Assembly: GCF_011320225.1 (NCBI RefSeq)
Contig: NZ_JAAOEN010000001.1
Coordinates: 539,652 to 603,651 of the forward strand
Length of the DNA: 64,000 bases
Origin: Phytoactinopolyspora limicola
GTDB lineage: Bacteria > Actinomycetota > Actinomycetes > Jiangellales > Jiangellaceae
Direction of reading: 5' to 3'
The notes under the pieces are model-generated. The model was not told where the DNA came from and did no database searches. It saw nothing but the letters and a program-made list of their open reading frames with translations. The position numbers and the translations under genes are program-made. How positions within the stretch are numbered: position 1 is the stretch's first letter; every line of letters begins with the position of its first letter. Below are positions 1 through 8,104 of the stretch, one piece after another.

Positions 1-1368
1 TTCGAGCGGTCGTTCGGCGGCGATCCGGTCTGGCGGCCCCGTGCCGACAACGGTTCGAGTAGTCGGGACACGATGCATGTCTGGGACAGTGCCGGCAACA
101 TCGCGGTCGACGTCATGCCGTATCTGATGCAAGCGCTCGGCAACAATCCCGAGGCGGCGCAGAACTTCTTCAACCAGGGTGGCAACATCAAGGTCGAGAT
201 CGGCGATCAGGAGCAGTACGTCAACGCACGTCTCCAGTACATGATCCAGGAACGTACATGGCGCCCCGGCGCTGGGTCCGACGGCGGCGCCGGGCTGGGC
301 ATCGCATTGGAGACGGCGACGACCACGTTCCGGGACCGGTCGTCACAGGGCCGGATCTCGGCCCGGATCGCCTCGCAGACGTTCGCTTTAATCGGTTCGC
401 AGACGGGTGAGGGAGCGAGCAATCGCTTGGGCCCCATCCCGGACAGCCCCGGCTGGCACATGTGGGAAGGCATGCGTGAGAACGTCGCGAACATGCTCGC
501 CGACTACGCACCCGATCTGATTCAAACAGCAGGTCAAAACGGTCGGTTGAATTCCATCGCGGAACGAGGATGGACGGGCACAACCGACCGGTTCGGCGAA
601 GATGCCCCGTACGGCGCGACGATGAACCGGGAGCTGATGGAACAGTTGCTGGGTACCCTCGGCCACGATGCCGAGCACATCGAGATCGTAATGGCCGGTG
701 TTGTAGGTGCGTCCCAGCTACGTATGTCCGTCGCTCTGGAGAACGGCCTGACCGACGGGCACGAGTTGTCGGCCCCGGCGGCCATCTTGACCAATACAGC
801 GGTTCCACCTGCCCTTGAGAATGCTCAGCATCAAGGTGCAGAGGCGCTGGGATGGTTGCTTAACAGTGCGTTCTACGGCGCCGAACAAGCGGACCGGATT
901 GCTCAGCAGCATGCTGACCTGCTTGCTCAGGGTCTGGACGTCCTCACCGTCGTCCCCGGTGTGGCCCCTGGAGGACGATGGTCGAAGTTCGTCTTCGACC
1001 AGATCAAGCGCGAGACGCTGAACAGCATCAGGAATAGCGGCGCCACGGGTAACGCTGAAAACATCGCCAACCTAACGCCTGATCAAGTGCAGCAACTTGA
1101 GCGTAACTTGTTCAACCTGCTGCTTGCACACGGCTATTTCGATCAACAGTATGTCGACGAGGCGAACGGTGGTCCTGAGAGCACGCGCTTCTCAGCGCCG
1201 CCGGAAGATGCAATCGATCGCACGGTGGATCCGCCAGAGATCCTATTCGGCAGCGAAGCCTGGGACGAGTGGCGGCTGGACGACAGACCGCTCCAGAAGT
1301 GGGTGAACTCGTTGATCACCATTTCGTTCAAGCAGGCCCTCGAGCATGGATTTGAGCTGAGTCCGTGA
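1..1368 (+). CDS. Uncharacterised large protein, 3' part only
   Basis: The reading frame is open from base 1, so the gene begins upstream of the window; the first internal ATG is at 73 but the frame continues before it. About 455 residues of the C-terminal part are visible, ending at TGA 1366-1368. I see no signal peptide or membrane helix in this portion and no catalytic motif; it is mostly helical, alanine/asparagine-rich, with a conserved-looking stretch around GLGIALETATTTFRD. Large actinobacterial proteins of this kind are often encoded next to small secreted WXG100-type proteins and a lipoprotein, and a lipoprotein gene follows at once (ATG overlapping this stop). Function unknown. Confidence 0.75.
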   Translation, partial: FERSFGGDPVWRPRADNGSSSRDTMHVWDSAGNIAVDVMPYLMQALGNNPEAAQNFFNQGGNIKVEIGDQEQYVNARLQYMIQERTWRPGAGSDGGAGLGIALETATTTFRDRSSQGRISARIASQTFALIGSQTGEGASNRLGPIPDSPGWHMWEGMRENVANMLADYAPDLIQTAGQNGRLNSIAERGWTGTTDRFGEDAPYGATMNRELMEQLLGTLGHDAEHIEIVMAGVVGASQLRMSVALENGLTDGHELSAPAAILTNTAVPPALENAQHQGAEALGWLLNSAFYGAEQADRIAQQHADLLAQGLDVLTVVPGVAPGGRWSKFVFDQIKRETLNSIRNSGATGNAENIANLTPDQVQQLERNLFNLLLAHGYFDQQYVDEANGGPESTRFSAPPEDAIDRTVDPPEILFGSEAWDEWRLDDRPLQKWVNSLITISFKQALEHGFELSP

Positions 1369-2021
1369 TGAAGGTGACGAGCCGATACGTTGTTATCGCG
1401 GCGCTGGCGGTGACAGTAGCGGGGTGTACATCGGGGGATGACGCCTCGGCGGACGACGATGCTAACGGTGACGGAGTGACCAGCGCAGATGGACTGTGTG
1501 AGTTCGTTCCCTGGGAACATGTGCAAAATGCCCTGGGACTTGATGACTTAGAAGGTGACGGAACACTGATCGAATTCCGCCCACTGGCTCGCACCGCCGA
1601 TCAGGCTACCTCGGTGGTGCGGCGTGGCACCTGCTGGGTTCGTCGTTCAGGTGAAACCGATCGCGGAGGTGCGGTGCGCGTCCGGGTGGATTGGAACCTG
1701 GACGAGCGGCGGGACGATTTCGAGTTGGGGCTGAAGAATGAGGCCGCCGGCCGGTTCCCGGATGAGGTGGGGTTGGGTTATGCGTGGACGCGGGATGATC
1801 GTCCGCGTCCTGACGGGTCTGAGGGCCTGATTGGCGGCGCCCAGCTGGCGTATGGAGATGTCATCGTGTCAGCGGTGATTAATCTTCCTGCTGAGGGGAC
1901 TGATCCGAAAGAGAGCGGTACGGCGATTGTGTTGGAGATGGTCGAGTCGTTGAATCTTCCTGATCAGTGGACGCTGGATGACGACCCGCCCAGTCGACTC
2001 GGCAGTAGTTCTGTTGACTAG
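1368..2021 (+). CDS. Secreted lipoprotein of unknown function
   Basis: 217 residues with a typical lipoprotein signal: basic start, hydrophobic core (VVIAALAVTV) and lipobox VAGC, after which comes an acidic serine/aspartate linker (TSGDDASADDD). The mature part would be anchored to the outer face of the membrane. The ATG at 1368 overlaps the stop of the upstream gene (ATGA), and a GTG three bases earlier is also possible. The tight coupling suggests the two products work together. The overall size and the layout (lipobox, acidic linker, one globular domain containing two cysteines) recall DUF3558-type lipoproteins, but I cannot confirm the family. Confidence 0.8.
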   Translation: MKVTSRYVVIAALAVTVAGCTSGDDASADDDANGDGVTSADGLCEFVPWEHVQNALGLDDLEGDGTLIEFRPLARTADQATSVVRRGTCWVRRSGETDRGGAVRVRVDWNLDERRDDFELGLKNEAAGRFPDEVGLGYAWTRDDRPRPDGSEGLIGGAQLAYGDVIVSAVINLPAEGTDPKESGTAIVLEMVESLNLPDQWTLDDDPPSRLGSSSVD

Positions 2022-2048
2022 TGTCCCCGACCACGGGCTCCGTGCTCG

Positions 2049-2825
2049 TCAGTCACTTGAGCGGATGACGACCGTGCCCTCACCACTGGCCGTCATCCAG
2101 ACACGTTCGCGGCCGGGTTTGATGTTCACCCGAGGAATGAACTGGAGGAGCCACTTGACTCCCCGCAACGTCGCGCGGCGGTTGTAGTCGGCGGGTGCGG
2201 CGAACTCGACTCCGGCGGTGAAGGCAAGTACCGCTTCTGCTTCGACCCTTAATGGAGCATCTTCGGTGACCTTGAGAACTACCGTCTGACCGGGCGTTGC
2301 GGTCGCGATCAGACCAGTGCCACGCACGACCCATGCGAACGTGGTGTCACGTACGGCTGCTAGCTGGAGTGGGATGGTTTCCTCAAGGGTGACCGATAGG
2401 TCGTCGTCGAATGCCAGTACTTCCTGCTGAGATAGGACCACGACCGAGTCGTCGACAATCTCCAATATCGACACGTCGCCACCCTGATAGCCGAGCCAGA
2501 CCTCCCCGTCTCCGGAGCCGCGGTGCGCCTTGAGATTCCCGGTCAGCACAATGCCGCCGGCAACATCAACGTCCACGCGTTTCGCGGCCATGTCTCGGAA
2601 CTTCTTGTCACGGGCCGCCCGGCGCAGCCCTTTGCGCTCGACCAGCTGGCGAAGCTCGTCGTCGAGGTCGTCACCTTCGTGGCGGTAGGTGATGGTTCCG
2701 CGTTCCGCAAGTATCCGGTTGCGCCGGATGCGCATCGGCCGTTCAGGGGCAACGCGGACACCAAGAACGTGTGATGCCGCGTGGAACATGCGGTCGCAGC
2801 CGCCCTCCAGCCTCTGAAGCGACAT
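2049..2825 (-). CDS. AIM24-like beta-rich protein
   Basis: 258 residues, no signal peptide or membrane segment. After a basic, helical N-terminal region (residues 1-80) the rest is beta-rich with alternating hydrophobic residues, and the last part (WVVRGTGLIATATPGQTVVLKV ... VWMTASGEGTVVIRS) resembles the repetitive beta-fold of the AIM24/TRAP-like family. That family has no agreed biochemical role in bacteria. The gene is convergent with the lipoprotein gene (27-bp gap) and divergent from the YbaK-type gene at 2956. The family assignment is a resemblance only; a plain hypothetical protein is the safe reading. Confidence 0.6.
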   Translation of the reverse strand: MSLQRLEGGCDRMFHAASHVLGVRVAPERPMRIRRNRILAERGTITYRHEGDDLDDELRQLVERKGLRRAARDKKFRDMAAKRVDVDVAGGIVLTGNLKAHRGSGDGEVWLGYQGGDVSILEIVDDSVVVLSQQEVLAFDDDLSVTLEETIPLQLAAVRDTTFAWVVRGTGLIATATPGQTVVLKVTEDAPLRVEAEAVLAFTAGVEFAAPADYNRRATLRGVKWLLQFIPRVNIKPGRERVWMTASGEGTVVIRSSD

Positions 2826-2955
2826 GCCGCTACGTTAACAAGCATGACCATGTTGTGTAGCCCCTTGAACCGCTGAACCAGGTCGGCATGAGGTCCGGTG
2901 CGCGGGGCCTAATAAGAGTGCGGGCCGTTGGTGCGCTGTCGTAAGCTCGTCTGCC

Positions 2956-3450
2956 GTGACTGAAGCGGCAACCGAAGGCATCGGGGCTCACCCCAACGTC
3001 CAGCGCGTGCGCAGCGCTCTTCAGGCCGCTGGGGTCGAACGCGACATTGTCGTTCTCCCAGAGTCAGCACCTACGGCTGCGGCGGCTGCGCAGCAGCTTG
3101 GGTGTGACGTCGGCGCGATCGCGAACTCGCTGATCTTCACGTGCGACGGGGCGCCGTTGCTTGTCCTCACCAGCGGGGCGCACCGGGCCGACACCAAGTT
3201 GCTCAGTGCGGCTGCGGGTTCGCGGGTGGGACGTGCGGACGCGGAGTTCGTGCGCGAGCACACCGGTCAGCCGATCGGCGGTGTCGCACCCGTCGGGCAT
3301 GGTCAACCGGTTCGCACCTTCGTGGACAGATGGCTGGCCAGGTACGACGAAGTCTGGGCAGCCGCTGGGCACCCGTACACCGTGTTCCCGACGACGTTCG
3401 ACGAGTTGCTGGCGATCACCGGCGGGACGGTTGTCGACGTTCAGCCCTGA
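2956..3450 (+). CDS. YbaK/ProX-type aminoacyl-tRNA deacylase
   Basis: 164 residues with the YbaK/EbsC fold signature: the N-terminal PTAAAAAQQLGCDVGAIANSLIF segment, the LVLTSGAHRADTKLL strand containing the conserved lysine, and GQPIGGVAPVGH near the C-terminal half. Members hydrolyse mischarged aminoacyl-tRNAs (for example Cys-tRNA-Pro or Ala-tRNA-Pro) in trans and act in the cytoplasm; the exact substrate cannot be told from sequence. The GTG at 2956 is chosen because it gives the usual family length. It overlaps the convergent thiamine-binding gene by 10 bp at the 3' ends. Confidence 0.9.
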   Translation: MTEAATEGIGAHPNVQRVRSALQAAGVERDIVVLPESAPTAAAAAQQLGCDVGAIANSLIFTCDGAPLLVLTSGAHRADTKLLSAAAGSRVGRADAEFVREHTGQPIGGVAPVGHGQPVRTFVDRWLARYDEVWAAAGHPYTVFPTTFDELLAITGGTVVDVQP

Positions 3451-3746
3451 TTGCGCTGCTGTAGCCGCGCTTCCAGCCGGTCTACCTTGCCCGTCAGCTC
3501 TCCAACGTGTCCCGGGCGGATGTCGGCCTTCAGGACGAGGCTGACGCGCCCGCCATGCCGGCCAGCTGCTTCGCAGGCTCGGCGGACGACGTCAAAACAC
3601 TCGTCCCACTCCCCTTCGATGGTGGTGAACATTGCGTCGGTGCTGTTCGGCAGGCCGGATTCGCGGACCACTTCAACGGCGTCGGCGACCGCCTCGGATA
3701 CCGACTCACCGGCGCCGGTGGGAGCAACGGAGAACGCAACAAGCAT
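3441..3746 (-). CDS. MTH1187/YqgV family thiamine-binding protein
   Basis: 101 residues matching the small DUF77/MTH1187 family: N-terminal MLVAFSVAPTGAGESVSEAVADAV, central NSTDAMFTTIEGEWDE and C-terminal RPGHVGELTGKVDRLEARL. Family members form ferredoxin-like oligomers that bind thiamine or related ligands; a physiological role is not settled. A longer in-frame ORF extends upstream to 3983 but runs antisense over the SRPBCC gene, so I place the start at the ATG (3744-3746) where family similarity begins. Probably transcribed with the SRPBCC and ArsR genes upstream (26-bp gap). Confidence 0.88.
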   Translation of the reverse strand: MLVAFSVAPTGAGESVSEAVADAVEVVRESGLPNSTDAMFTTIEGEWDECFDVVRRACEAAGRHGGRVSLVLKADIRPGHVGELTGKVDRLEARLQQRNQG

Positions 3747-3772
3747 GTCGCCATGGTGCCACGGGTTGCGAC

Positions 3773-4312
3773 TTAGGAGCTCTCCGTGGCGACCTTGCTG
3801 TAGATGTCGAAGAGCAGGCCATAGTCGGGCTCCAGGTCTGATGGGTTCCCGCCGTCGAGGTGGACATCGAGGCTGTCGAGCATGGCATGCCACCCAGTGC
3901 AGAAGCTGACGGCCGGCTCCGGCCGCAACGGGCGCTGCAGCAGCGTGAGCACGGTTCCGTCGCCGTCGGAGAAGATCTCCCACCTGACGGTGGAGACGGG
4001 TTCGCCCGGCCAGATCCAGGTGTGCACGAGGTGACGACGCGGCTCTACCTCCGTCACTTCTCCCGCGGCTCGTCCTTCGTCACCGAAGTCGAAGACTGCC
4101 GATCCGCCCACCTCCGGTTCAATGGTCACTCCGGGCAACCAGCGGGCTTGCTGGCCAGGTTCGGTGAGTGCTGCCCACACCCGCTCGGGCGAGTGGGCGA
4201 GGCGTCGCTCGAAGCGGATCTGCCATTCACCGTCGGGTCCCAGCCCGAGCGTGCCCCGACGGTCGTCGAGGGCCGGTGCCTGGTCGGCCTGGCTGTCAGA
4301 GTTCTTCGTCAT
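3773..4312 (-). CDS. SRPBCC (Aha1-like) domain protein
   Basis: About 179 residues. The START/SRPBCC fold is shown by IRFERRLAHSPERVWAALTEPGQQARWLPG near residue 35 and the later strands HLVHTWIWPGEPVSTVRWEIF and GTVLTLLQRPL, ending in a helix. Such proteins bind hydrophobic ligands in a helix-grip pocket; the specific ligand is unknown. It lies directly downstream of an ArsR repressor gene and overlaps it by 17 bp, the common ArsR-SRPBCC arrangement; the same pair recurs at 39853-40802. The start at ATG 4310-4312 is chosen over an upstream in-frame ATG at 4390, which would run through the ArsR gene. Confidence 0.85.
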   Translation of the reverse strand: MTKNSDSQADQAPALDDRRGTLGLGPDGEWQIRFERRLAHSPERVWAALTEPGQQARWLPGVTIEPEVGGSAVFDFGDEGRAAGEVTEVEPRRHLVHTWIWPGEPVSTVRWEIFSDGDGTVLTLLQRPLRPEPAVSFCTGWHAMLDSLDVHLDGGNPSDLEPDYGLLFDIYSKVATESS

Positions 4313-4628
4313 CGGAGTCCTTCCATACGTCGTCGAGGTGTCGTTCGAGTGCGTCGAGGCGGTTGGCCCAGTTGTTACGGGTGCGTTCAATCCATGCGCC
4401 AGCCTCGTCCAGAGGTCCTGGTTCGAGGCGATAGATCCGTTGTTGGGCGCGGCTGCGCCAGCTCACGAGTCCCGCTTCGTGCAGTACTCGTAGATGACGT
4501 GAGATGGCCGGGCGACTGACTCCGAACTGTGCCGCCAGTTCGCCGGCCGGGCGTTCTCGTTCTGCGACGAGTTCTAACAGGCGGCGCCGGACCGGATCAG
4601 CAAGCGCCTCGAAGACGGTGACTTCCAT
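4296..4628 (-). CDS. ArsR-family transcriptional repressor
   Basis: 110 residues. The winged-helix core is clear: FEALADPVRRRLLELVAERE, then ELAAQFGVSRPAISRHLRVLHEAGLV as the recognition helix, and a wing RSRAQQRIYRLEPGPL. There is no metal-binding ELCVCDL motif, so it belongs to the non-metal ArsR branch that usually regulates a neighbouring SRPBCC gene. An inverted repeat GTAAC-N6-GTTAC starts 10 bp upstream of its start codon and is a good candidate autoregulatory operator. Translational coupling with the SRPBCC gene is likely because of the overlap. Confidence 0.92.
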   Translation of the reverse strand: MEVTVFEALADPVRRRLLELVAERERPAGELAAQFGVSRPAISRHLRVLHEAGLVSWRSRAQQRIYRLEPGPLDEAGAWIERTRNNWANRLDALERHLDDVWKDSDDEEL

Positions 4629-4637
4629 GCCTGGTTT

Positions 4638-4653
4638 GTAACATGCGAGTTAC
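4638..4653. promoter_or_regulatory. Candidate ArsR operator
   Basis: Perfect inverted repeat GTAAC-ATGCGA-GTTAC, arms of 5 bp with a 6-bp spacer, 10 bp upstream of the ArsR start. A further GTTAC half-site follows at about 4665. The 5-N6-5 design is the same as the two palindromes in front of the second ArsR gene near 40.8 kb, although the arm sequence differs. Confidence 0.6.
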
Positions 4654-4784
4654 GTAGAAGACAAGTTACATAATGGCGTCGTGTCCATCTGCTTCATGGT
4701 GCGATTGGGACGCTTGGGCACTCGTGCCGGTCGAGGGCGTCACACCTATGAGCCGTCCGGGCATGTAGCGCCTAAGCTAACGTC

Positions 4785-5024
4785 ATGGAGCAGAAACTGC
4801 TGACACTCGCCGACGTAGCCGAGCTGCTGAACACGTCCTCCGCTCAGGTCTACGCCTTGGTGCGCAGTGGCGAACTGCCCGCGATGAAAATGGGTGGTCG
4901 AGGTCAGTGGCGCGTCCACCCTGATCGCCTGGCGCAGTACATCGAGACGGCGCACCAGAGCACGGCCGAATGGGTTAAGCAGAATCCGCTGCGTGAAGAC
5001 GTGAGTGAGGGCAGCAGCACCTGA
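4785..5024 (+). CDS. Excisionase-type helix-turn-helix protein
   Basis: 79 residues forming a MerR-like winged helix of the HTH_17/excisionase type: LLTLADVAELLNTSSAQVYALVRSGELPAMKMGGRGQWRVHPDRLAQYIE. Proteins of this size bind DNA and are common as stand-alone chromosomal regulators in actinobacteria, often near oriC, rather than as phage excisionases. The acidic tail (residues 65-79) is poorly conserved. The gene is followed after about 110 bp by the DLW-39 gene, an arrangement I regard as core-chromosomal and not part of the mobile element that starts at 6358. Confidence 0.85.
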   Translation: MEQKLLTLADVAELLNTSSAQVYALVRSGELPAMKMGGRGQWRVHPDRLAQYIETAHQSTAEWVKQNPLREDVSEGSST

Positions 5025-5136
5025 CCGAGTGGCTCATGGCGGCAACGGGAGGTTACGAACCGGTGGGCGGGATGATCTCGGGTGAGTTAGCCTCGCTTCA
5101 GGACTAACCAACTACCCTTGGAGGGGCGGAACACCC

Positions 5137-5277
5137 GTGTCCAAGAAGAAGATTCTTTTTACCGCATTTGTCGCTATCGCCGGGTACCTCGGCTACCGCA
5201 AGTATCAGTCCGGGCAGGATGAACGCGACCTCTGGGCTGAGGCCACAGACCCCGTTCCTCCACCGCAGGAGCGCTGA
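5137..5277 (+). CDS. DLW-39 family small protein
   Basis: A 46-residue protein starting at GTG 5137 with a good ribosome site (GGAGGGG about 10 bp upstream). It has basic KKK at residues 3-5, a short hydrophobic segment ILFTAFVAIAGYLGY, then RKYQSGQDERDLWAEATDP with the family-defining DLW. The DLW-39 family is a set of very short actinobacterial proteins, often encoded near gyrA and tRNA genes close to the origin; the function is unknown. A single-pass membrane location is likely. The gene is small enough to be missed by automated callers. Confidence 0.9.
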   Translation: MSKKKILFTAFVAIAGYLGYRKYQSGQDERDLWAEATDPVPPPQER

Positions 5278-5393
5278 GTTCACAGCCGGGCTCGGTTGGG
5301 GCAAAAAGCGACTTGAAGTTGACGTAGCGTCATCTCCTACCGTTCAGGGTGGGTCGGAGATACCGGCCCGGTGAACAACACGGAGAAAATGGC

Positions 5394-6143
5394 GTGAGCT
5401 GGTCGATCAACGAAGTAGCCCAGCTGTCTGGAGTTACCTCCCGGACGCTGCGGCACTACGACGCGATCGGCTTGCTTCCGCCGGCTTGGACCGCACCTGG
5501 CGGCCGTCGTCATTACGAACAGGAGCAACTGTTCCGGTTGCAGCGAATCCTGTTGCTGCGCGACCTGGGCCTGGGCCTCGACGCCATCGGGGATGTTCTG
5601 GCCGCGCAAGATCACCACAGTGCAGTGGAGGTCTTGCGCCAGCACCGCACCTGGTTGCTGCGGGAACGACGACGACTCGGTCAGCTGGTCAAAACCGTGG
5701 AGGACACCATCGCCACCTTCGAGGAAGGAGGGACGATGAACCCGAGCGAGATCTACCAAGGCTTCAGCCACAATGAGTACGAAGCCGAGGCGCGGCAACG
5801 GTGGGGTGACGAGGCCGTCGACCGCGGCAACGCCGTCGTTGCGGAGTGGACTCCCCAGCAGTGGCAGGACGCCAAAGCCGAGTTCAACTCGCAGAACCAA
5901 GAGTTGGCTCAGCTGATGGACGACGGCGTCGCTGTCACTGACCAGCGGGTTCAGGACATCATCGACCGCCACTACAACGGCATGACCCTGTTCTGGACCC
6001 CAGACCGCGAGTCGTACACCGGTTTAGGACAGATGTACGTCGACGATGAGCGATTCGCTCAGAACTACGAGTCCGTGCGTACCGGTTTGGCGGCGTACCT
6101 GCGTGACGCGATGAAGGTGTACGCCGAGACCCGCCTGAGCTAG
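5394..6143 (+). CDS. MerR-family regulator with TipAS effector domain
   Basis: 249 residues from GTG 5394. Residues 3-70 are a MerR winged helix (WSINEVAQLSGVTSRTLRHYDAIGLLPPAW...RRHYEQEQLFRLQRILLLRDLG), followed by a coiled-coil dimerisation helix to about residue 110. The C-terminal 120 residues (MNPSEIYQGFSHNEYEAEARQRWG to YAETRLS) are a TipAS domain, which in Streptomyces TipAL traps thiopeptide antibiotics and triggers transcription. An internal ATG at 5736 could give a stand-alone TipAS product, as known for tipA. A longer upstream start at 5349 lacks a ribosome site, whereas GGAGA precedes the GTG. Confidence 0.9.
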   Translation: MSWSINEVAQLSGVTSRTLRHYDAIGLLPPAWTAPGGRRHYEQEQLFRLQRILLLRDLGLGLDAIGDVLAAQDHHSAVEVLRQHRTWLLRERRRLGQLVKTVEDTIATFEEGGTMNPSEIYQGFSHNEYEAEARQRWGDEAVDRGNAVVAEWTPQQWQDAKAEFNSQNQELAQLMDDGVAVTDQRVQDIIDRHYNGMTLFWTPDRESYTGLGQMYVDDERFAQNYESVRTGLAAYLRDAMKVYAETRLS

Positions 6144-6326
6144 TACTTGGCTTGTGGCGGACTCGGATCCTGGTGAGAGCTGCAGATCTCACCAGGTCCA
6201 CGCGGGCATCGGCGGGCGGGAGTGAGTGCAAAACGCGGCCAGAAGTGTCACGATTCGGCGTTGAGCCGCAGGACGCGCTACTCTTGGTCGCGGTTCGCCT
6301 GCTTATGCTCGAGCTGAACCACCCCA

Positions 6327-6402
6327 GGGGGCGTAGCTCAACTGGCAGAGCACTGCCTTTGCAAGGCAGGGGTTAGGGGTTCGAGTCCCCTCGTCTCCAC
6401 CA
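6327..6402 (+). tRNA. tRNA-Ala (anticodon TGC)
   Basis: The cloverleaf is clear. The 7-bp acceptor stem pairs 6327-6333 with 6392-6398 and tolerates two G-T pairs. The anticodon stem CTGCC/GGCAG closes the loop TTTGCAA (anticodon TGC), and the T loop is TTCGAGT. CCA is encoded at 6400-6402. Its 3' half (6358-6401) is the attachment core of the integrated element that follows, and integration kept the tRNA gene intact. Confidence 0.95.
6358..6401 (+). repeat. attL: 44-bp attachment core in tRNA-Ala
   Basis: Covers the tRNA-Ala anticodon loop to the CCA end and is identical over 44 bases to 11050-11093. The match stops abruptly at both edges (C versus A before, A versus C after). This is the usual signature of site-specific integration by a tyrosine recombinase into a tRNA gene. 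Confidence 0.92.
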
Positions 6403-6440
6403 GCACGTGTAGAGAGAATCTCGGCCGCGATGTCGGCCCG

Positions 6441-6458
6441 CGTGCCATTCACGTGCCA
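6441..6458. promoter_or_regulatory. Paired 7-bp repeats, candidate integrase arm sites
   Basis: CGTGCCA at 6441-6447 is repeated exactly at 6452-6458, an 11-bp period (one helical turn), between attL and the integrase stop. Tandem direct repeats with such spacing next to an att core are typical of arm-type binding sites of tyrosine integrases. The pair at the other end of the element has a different sequence (GTCCGCA). Confidence 0.45.
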
Positions 6459-6478
6459 GAGGCGCGTCGGGTGGTGCG

Positions 6479-7198
6479 TCATGACTGTTCTCCGTCCGGT
6501 GTGATCGTTGTGGCGATGTGGGTGTTCATGGCGTCGGCGATCACGCGGTCACGGTCGTTGGCCGCGTGCAGGTAGATCACGGCGGCGCGAGTGCTGGAGT
6601 GGCCCATGCGCTCCATCAACTCCCGCAGGTTCGCCCCGCTGGCAGCGGCCAATGTGTTTCCGGTGTGCCGGAGGTCGTGGAAGTGAACGCCGCTGATCCC
6701 GGCCGCCTTGCACGCCTTGATCCAGATGCGGCGGAAGTTCTGCCGCCTGATGTAGCCGCCTTGAGGTCCGGCGAACACGCGCCCATCGGGTCCGGGCTGA
6801 GCGAAAGCCGACACGTGCGACCGCAGCGCCGGAAGCAGGTCAGACGGCACCGCGACGCGGCGCTTTCCCGCGTCCGACTTCGGCCCCTTGACCACCAGTT
6901 CGCCGGTCTTCAGTTCGACCTGGCCACGCCGAACGGTGATCCATCCGTGATCGAGGTCTAGATCCCGGCGCCGGAGCGCGGCCAACTCTCCCAGCCGGAG
7001 CGTGGTAAACGCCGCCAGCAGGACCAGGACCCGGTGTCGGCGGTCAATCTTGGCGAGCACGGCCGCGATCTCGGCGACTGTGAGGGTAGGGCGCTCAGGG
7101 CTTCGGTCGTCACCGGCACCCTTGATTCGGCACGGATTGCGACGGATCAACCCGTCTTCGACGGCGGTGTTCATCATCGCCCGCAACAGCCGGTACGC
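6479..7198 (-). pseudogene. Tyrosine integrase, 5'-truncated
   Basis: About 239 codons encode only the catalytic domain: AYRLLRAMMNTAVEDGLI, then the catalytic Arg in TLRLGEL (residue 64 counted from the TTG at 7186), Lys near 103, HDLRH (170-174), His 196 in MGHSS and Tyr 205 in AVIYLHA, so the active site is complete. Family members are about 380 residues, with an N-terminal arm-binding domain and a SAM-like core-binding domain. These are missing: an in-frame TAG lies at 7199-7201, and the DUF5615 toxin ends 36 bp further upstream. A TTG start at 7186 would be needed for expression. Most likely inactive for integration. Confidence 0.85.
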
Positions 7199-7236
7199 CT
7201 ATGCACGGCCAAGGCCGACCAGGCAAGCCGGAAGAT

Positions 7237-7608
7237 TCAGCCGTCCGGATCTCCGAGCCACCAGACAAGCGGGTGTTCGCCCAGACCTTCTGGCGGATTG
7301 CCTGCCAACGCGACGAGAGCTTTGCGCAGCCTGTTCAAGCCCGGACGGGTACGCGGGAAACGGACATGGTGGCAATACACGACTCCGACGTGTCCCGGTA
7401 TCACGGCTATCGCGGCGCTGAATGTGTTGACGTCCTCAGTCACAACAATCCGGCCCTCAGCCACGGCTGCTTCCAGGACCTGCCGATCGTCTAAGCCGCG
7501 GAGTTGCGGCCGATGTGCGATCAGCGCGACGGCGTCGATGCCGTCAGCATGCAGGTCGTCGGCCAACCAAGGCGGATAGTGCTCGTCAAGCAGGAATCGC
7601 AGGCTCAT
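7237..7608 (-). CDS. DUF5615 PIN-like toxin
   Basis: 123 residues with the PIN-like DUF5615 pattern: N-terminal RFLLDEHYPPWLADDLHADGIDAVALI with the first acidic residue, central RIVVTEDVNTFS carrying TED-x-N/D, then VVYCHH. The fold is related to PIN RNases; conserved acidic residues (Asp 8, the Glu-Asp near 59) would coordinate metal. It lies 70 bp downstream of an RHH antitoxin gene in the same direction, so the pair is a presumed type II toxin-antitoxin module. Toxicity of this family has been little tested. Confidence 0.85.
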   Translation of the reverse strand: MSLRFLLDEHYPPWLADDLHADGIDAVALIAHRPQLRGLDDRQVLEAAVAEGRIVVTEDVNTFSAAIAVIPGHVGVVYCHHVRFPRTRPGLNRLRKALVALAGNPPEGLGEHPLVWWLGDPDG

Positions 7609-7678
7609 CTCTCCGGATCTTTCTTGTCTTGGTCCGGCCCAAGCGCCAGCGACCTCCCGTTTGCTCTAATTCGTGATG

Positions 7679-8101
7679 TCATGCCGAGTCGAGCGCACGT
7701 CGACGCTCCCAGGCCGATAATGCTTCGTCCTGACTTGCGTGTTCCCGCTCGATCAACTCATCGATCTCGCCGCGGAAATCCGCCCAGTACGCCAACGCAG
7801 CCTCGACATCGGGTATCGACAACCCGAGTGCATCCGCCACCACCGCGGGCGAACGCTCGTCTTTGTCGTGCTGTAGCCACGACTCGGCCACCGTCCACAC
7901 CTGAGGCCCCACAGCCAGCGCGGCGCGTCGCTCACCAGTGACGGTGGTCACGAACACGATCCCCGGATGTGCCTCCATTCGCAGCCATTCACGCACCGCA
8001 CCGACTACCACGCTCGACTTCTTAGTGCCAGACCGGCGCGCATAGTCGGCCAGGTTGCGATCGACCTGGTCAGGAAACCGCACATTCGTTGGCGACGTCA
8101 T
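7679..8101 (-). CDS. RHH/DUF433-type antitoxin
   Basis: 140 residues. The N-terminal MTSPTNVRFPDQVDRNLADYARRSGTKKSSVVVGAVREWLRMEAHPG is a ribbon-helix-helix DNA-binding domain, and the C-terminal half (VWTVAESWLQHDKDERSPAVVADALGLSIPDVEAALAYWADFRGEIDELI) resembles the DUF433 helical domain that binds the toxin. It should repress its own promoter and neutralise the DUF5615 toxin encoded downstream. A CTACA-A-TGTAG palindrome starts 4 bp upstream of the start codon, exactly where an autoregulatory operator is expected. Confidence 0.87.
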   Translation of the reverse strand: MTSPTNVRFPDQVDRNLADYARRSGTKKSSVVVGAVREWLRMEAHPGIVFVTTVTGERRAALAVGPQVWTVAESWLQHDKDERSPAVVADALGLSIPDVEAALAYWADFRGEIDELIEREHASQDEALSAWERRRALDSA

Positions 8102-8104
8102 ACA

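Noticed and set aside
3747-3983. Longer start for the thiamine-binding protein
   Set aside because: The extension is antisense or out of frame within the SRPBCC gene and unlike the family; the ATG at 3746 gives the normal length.
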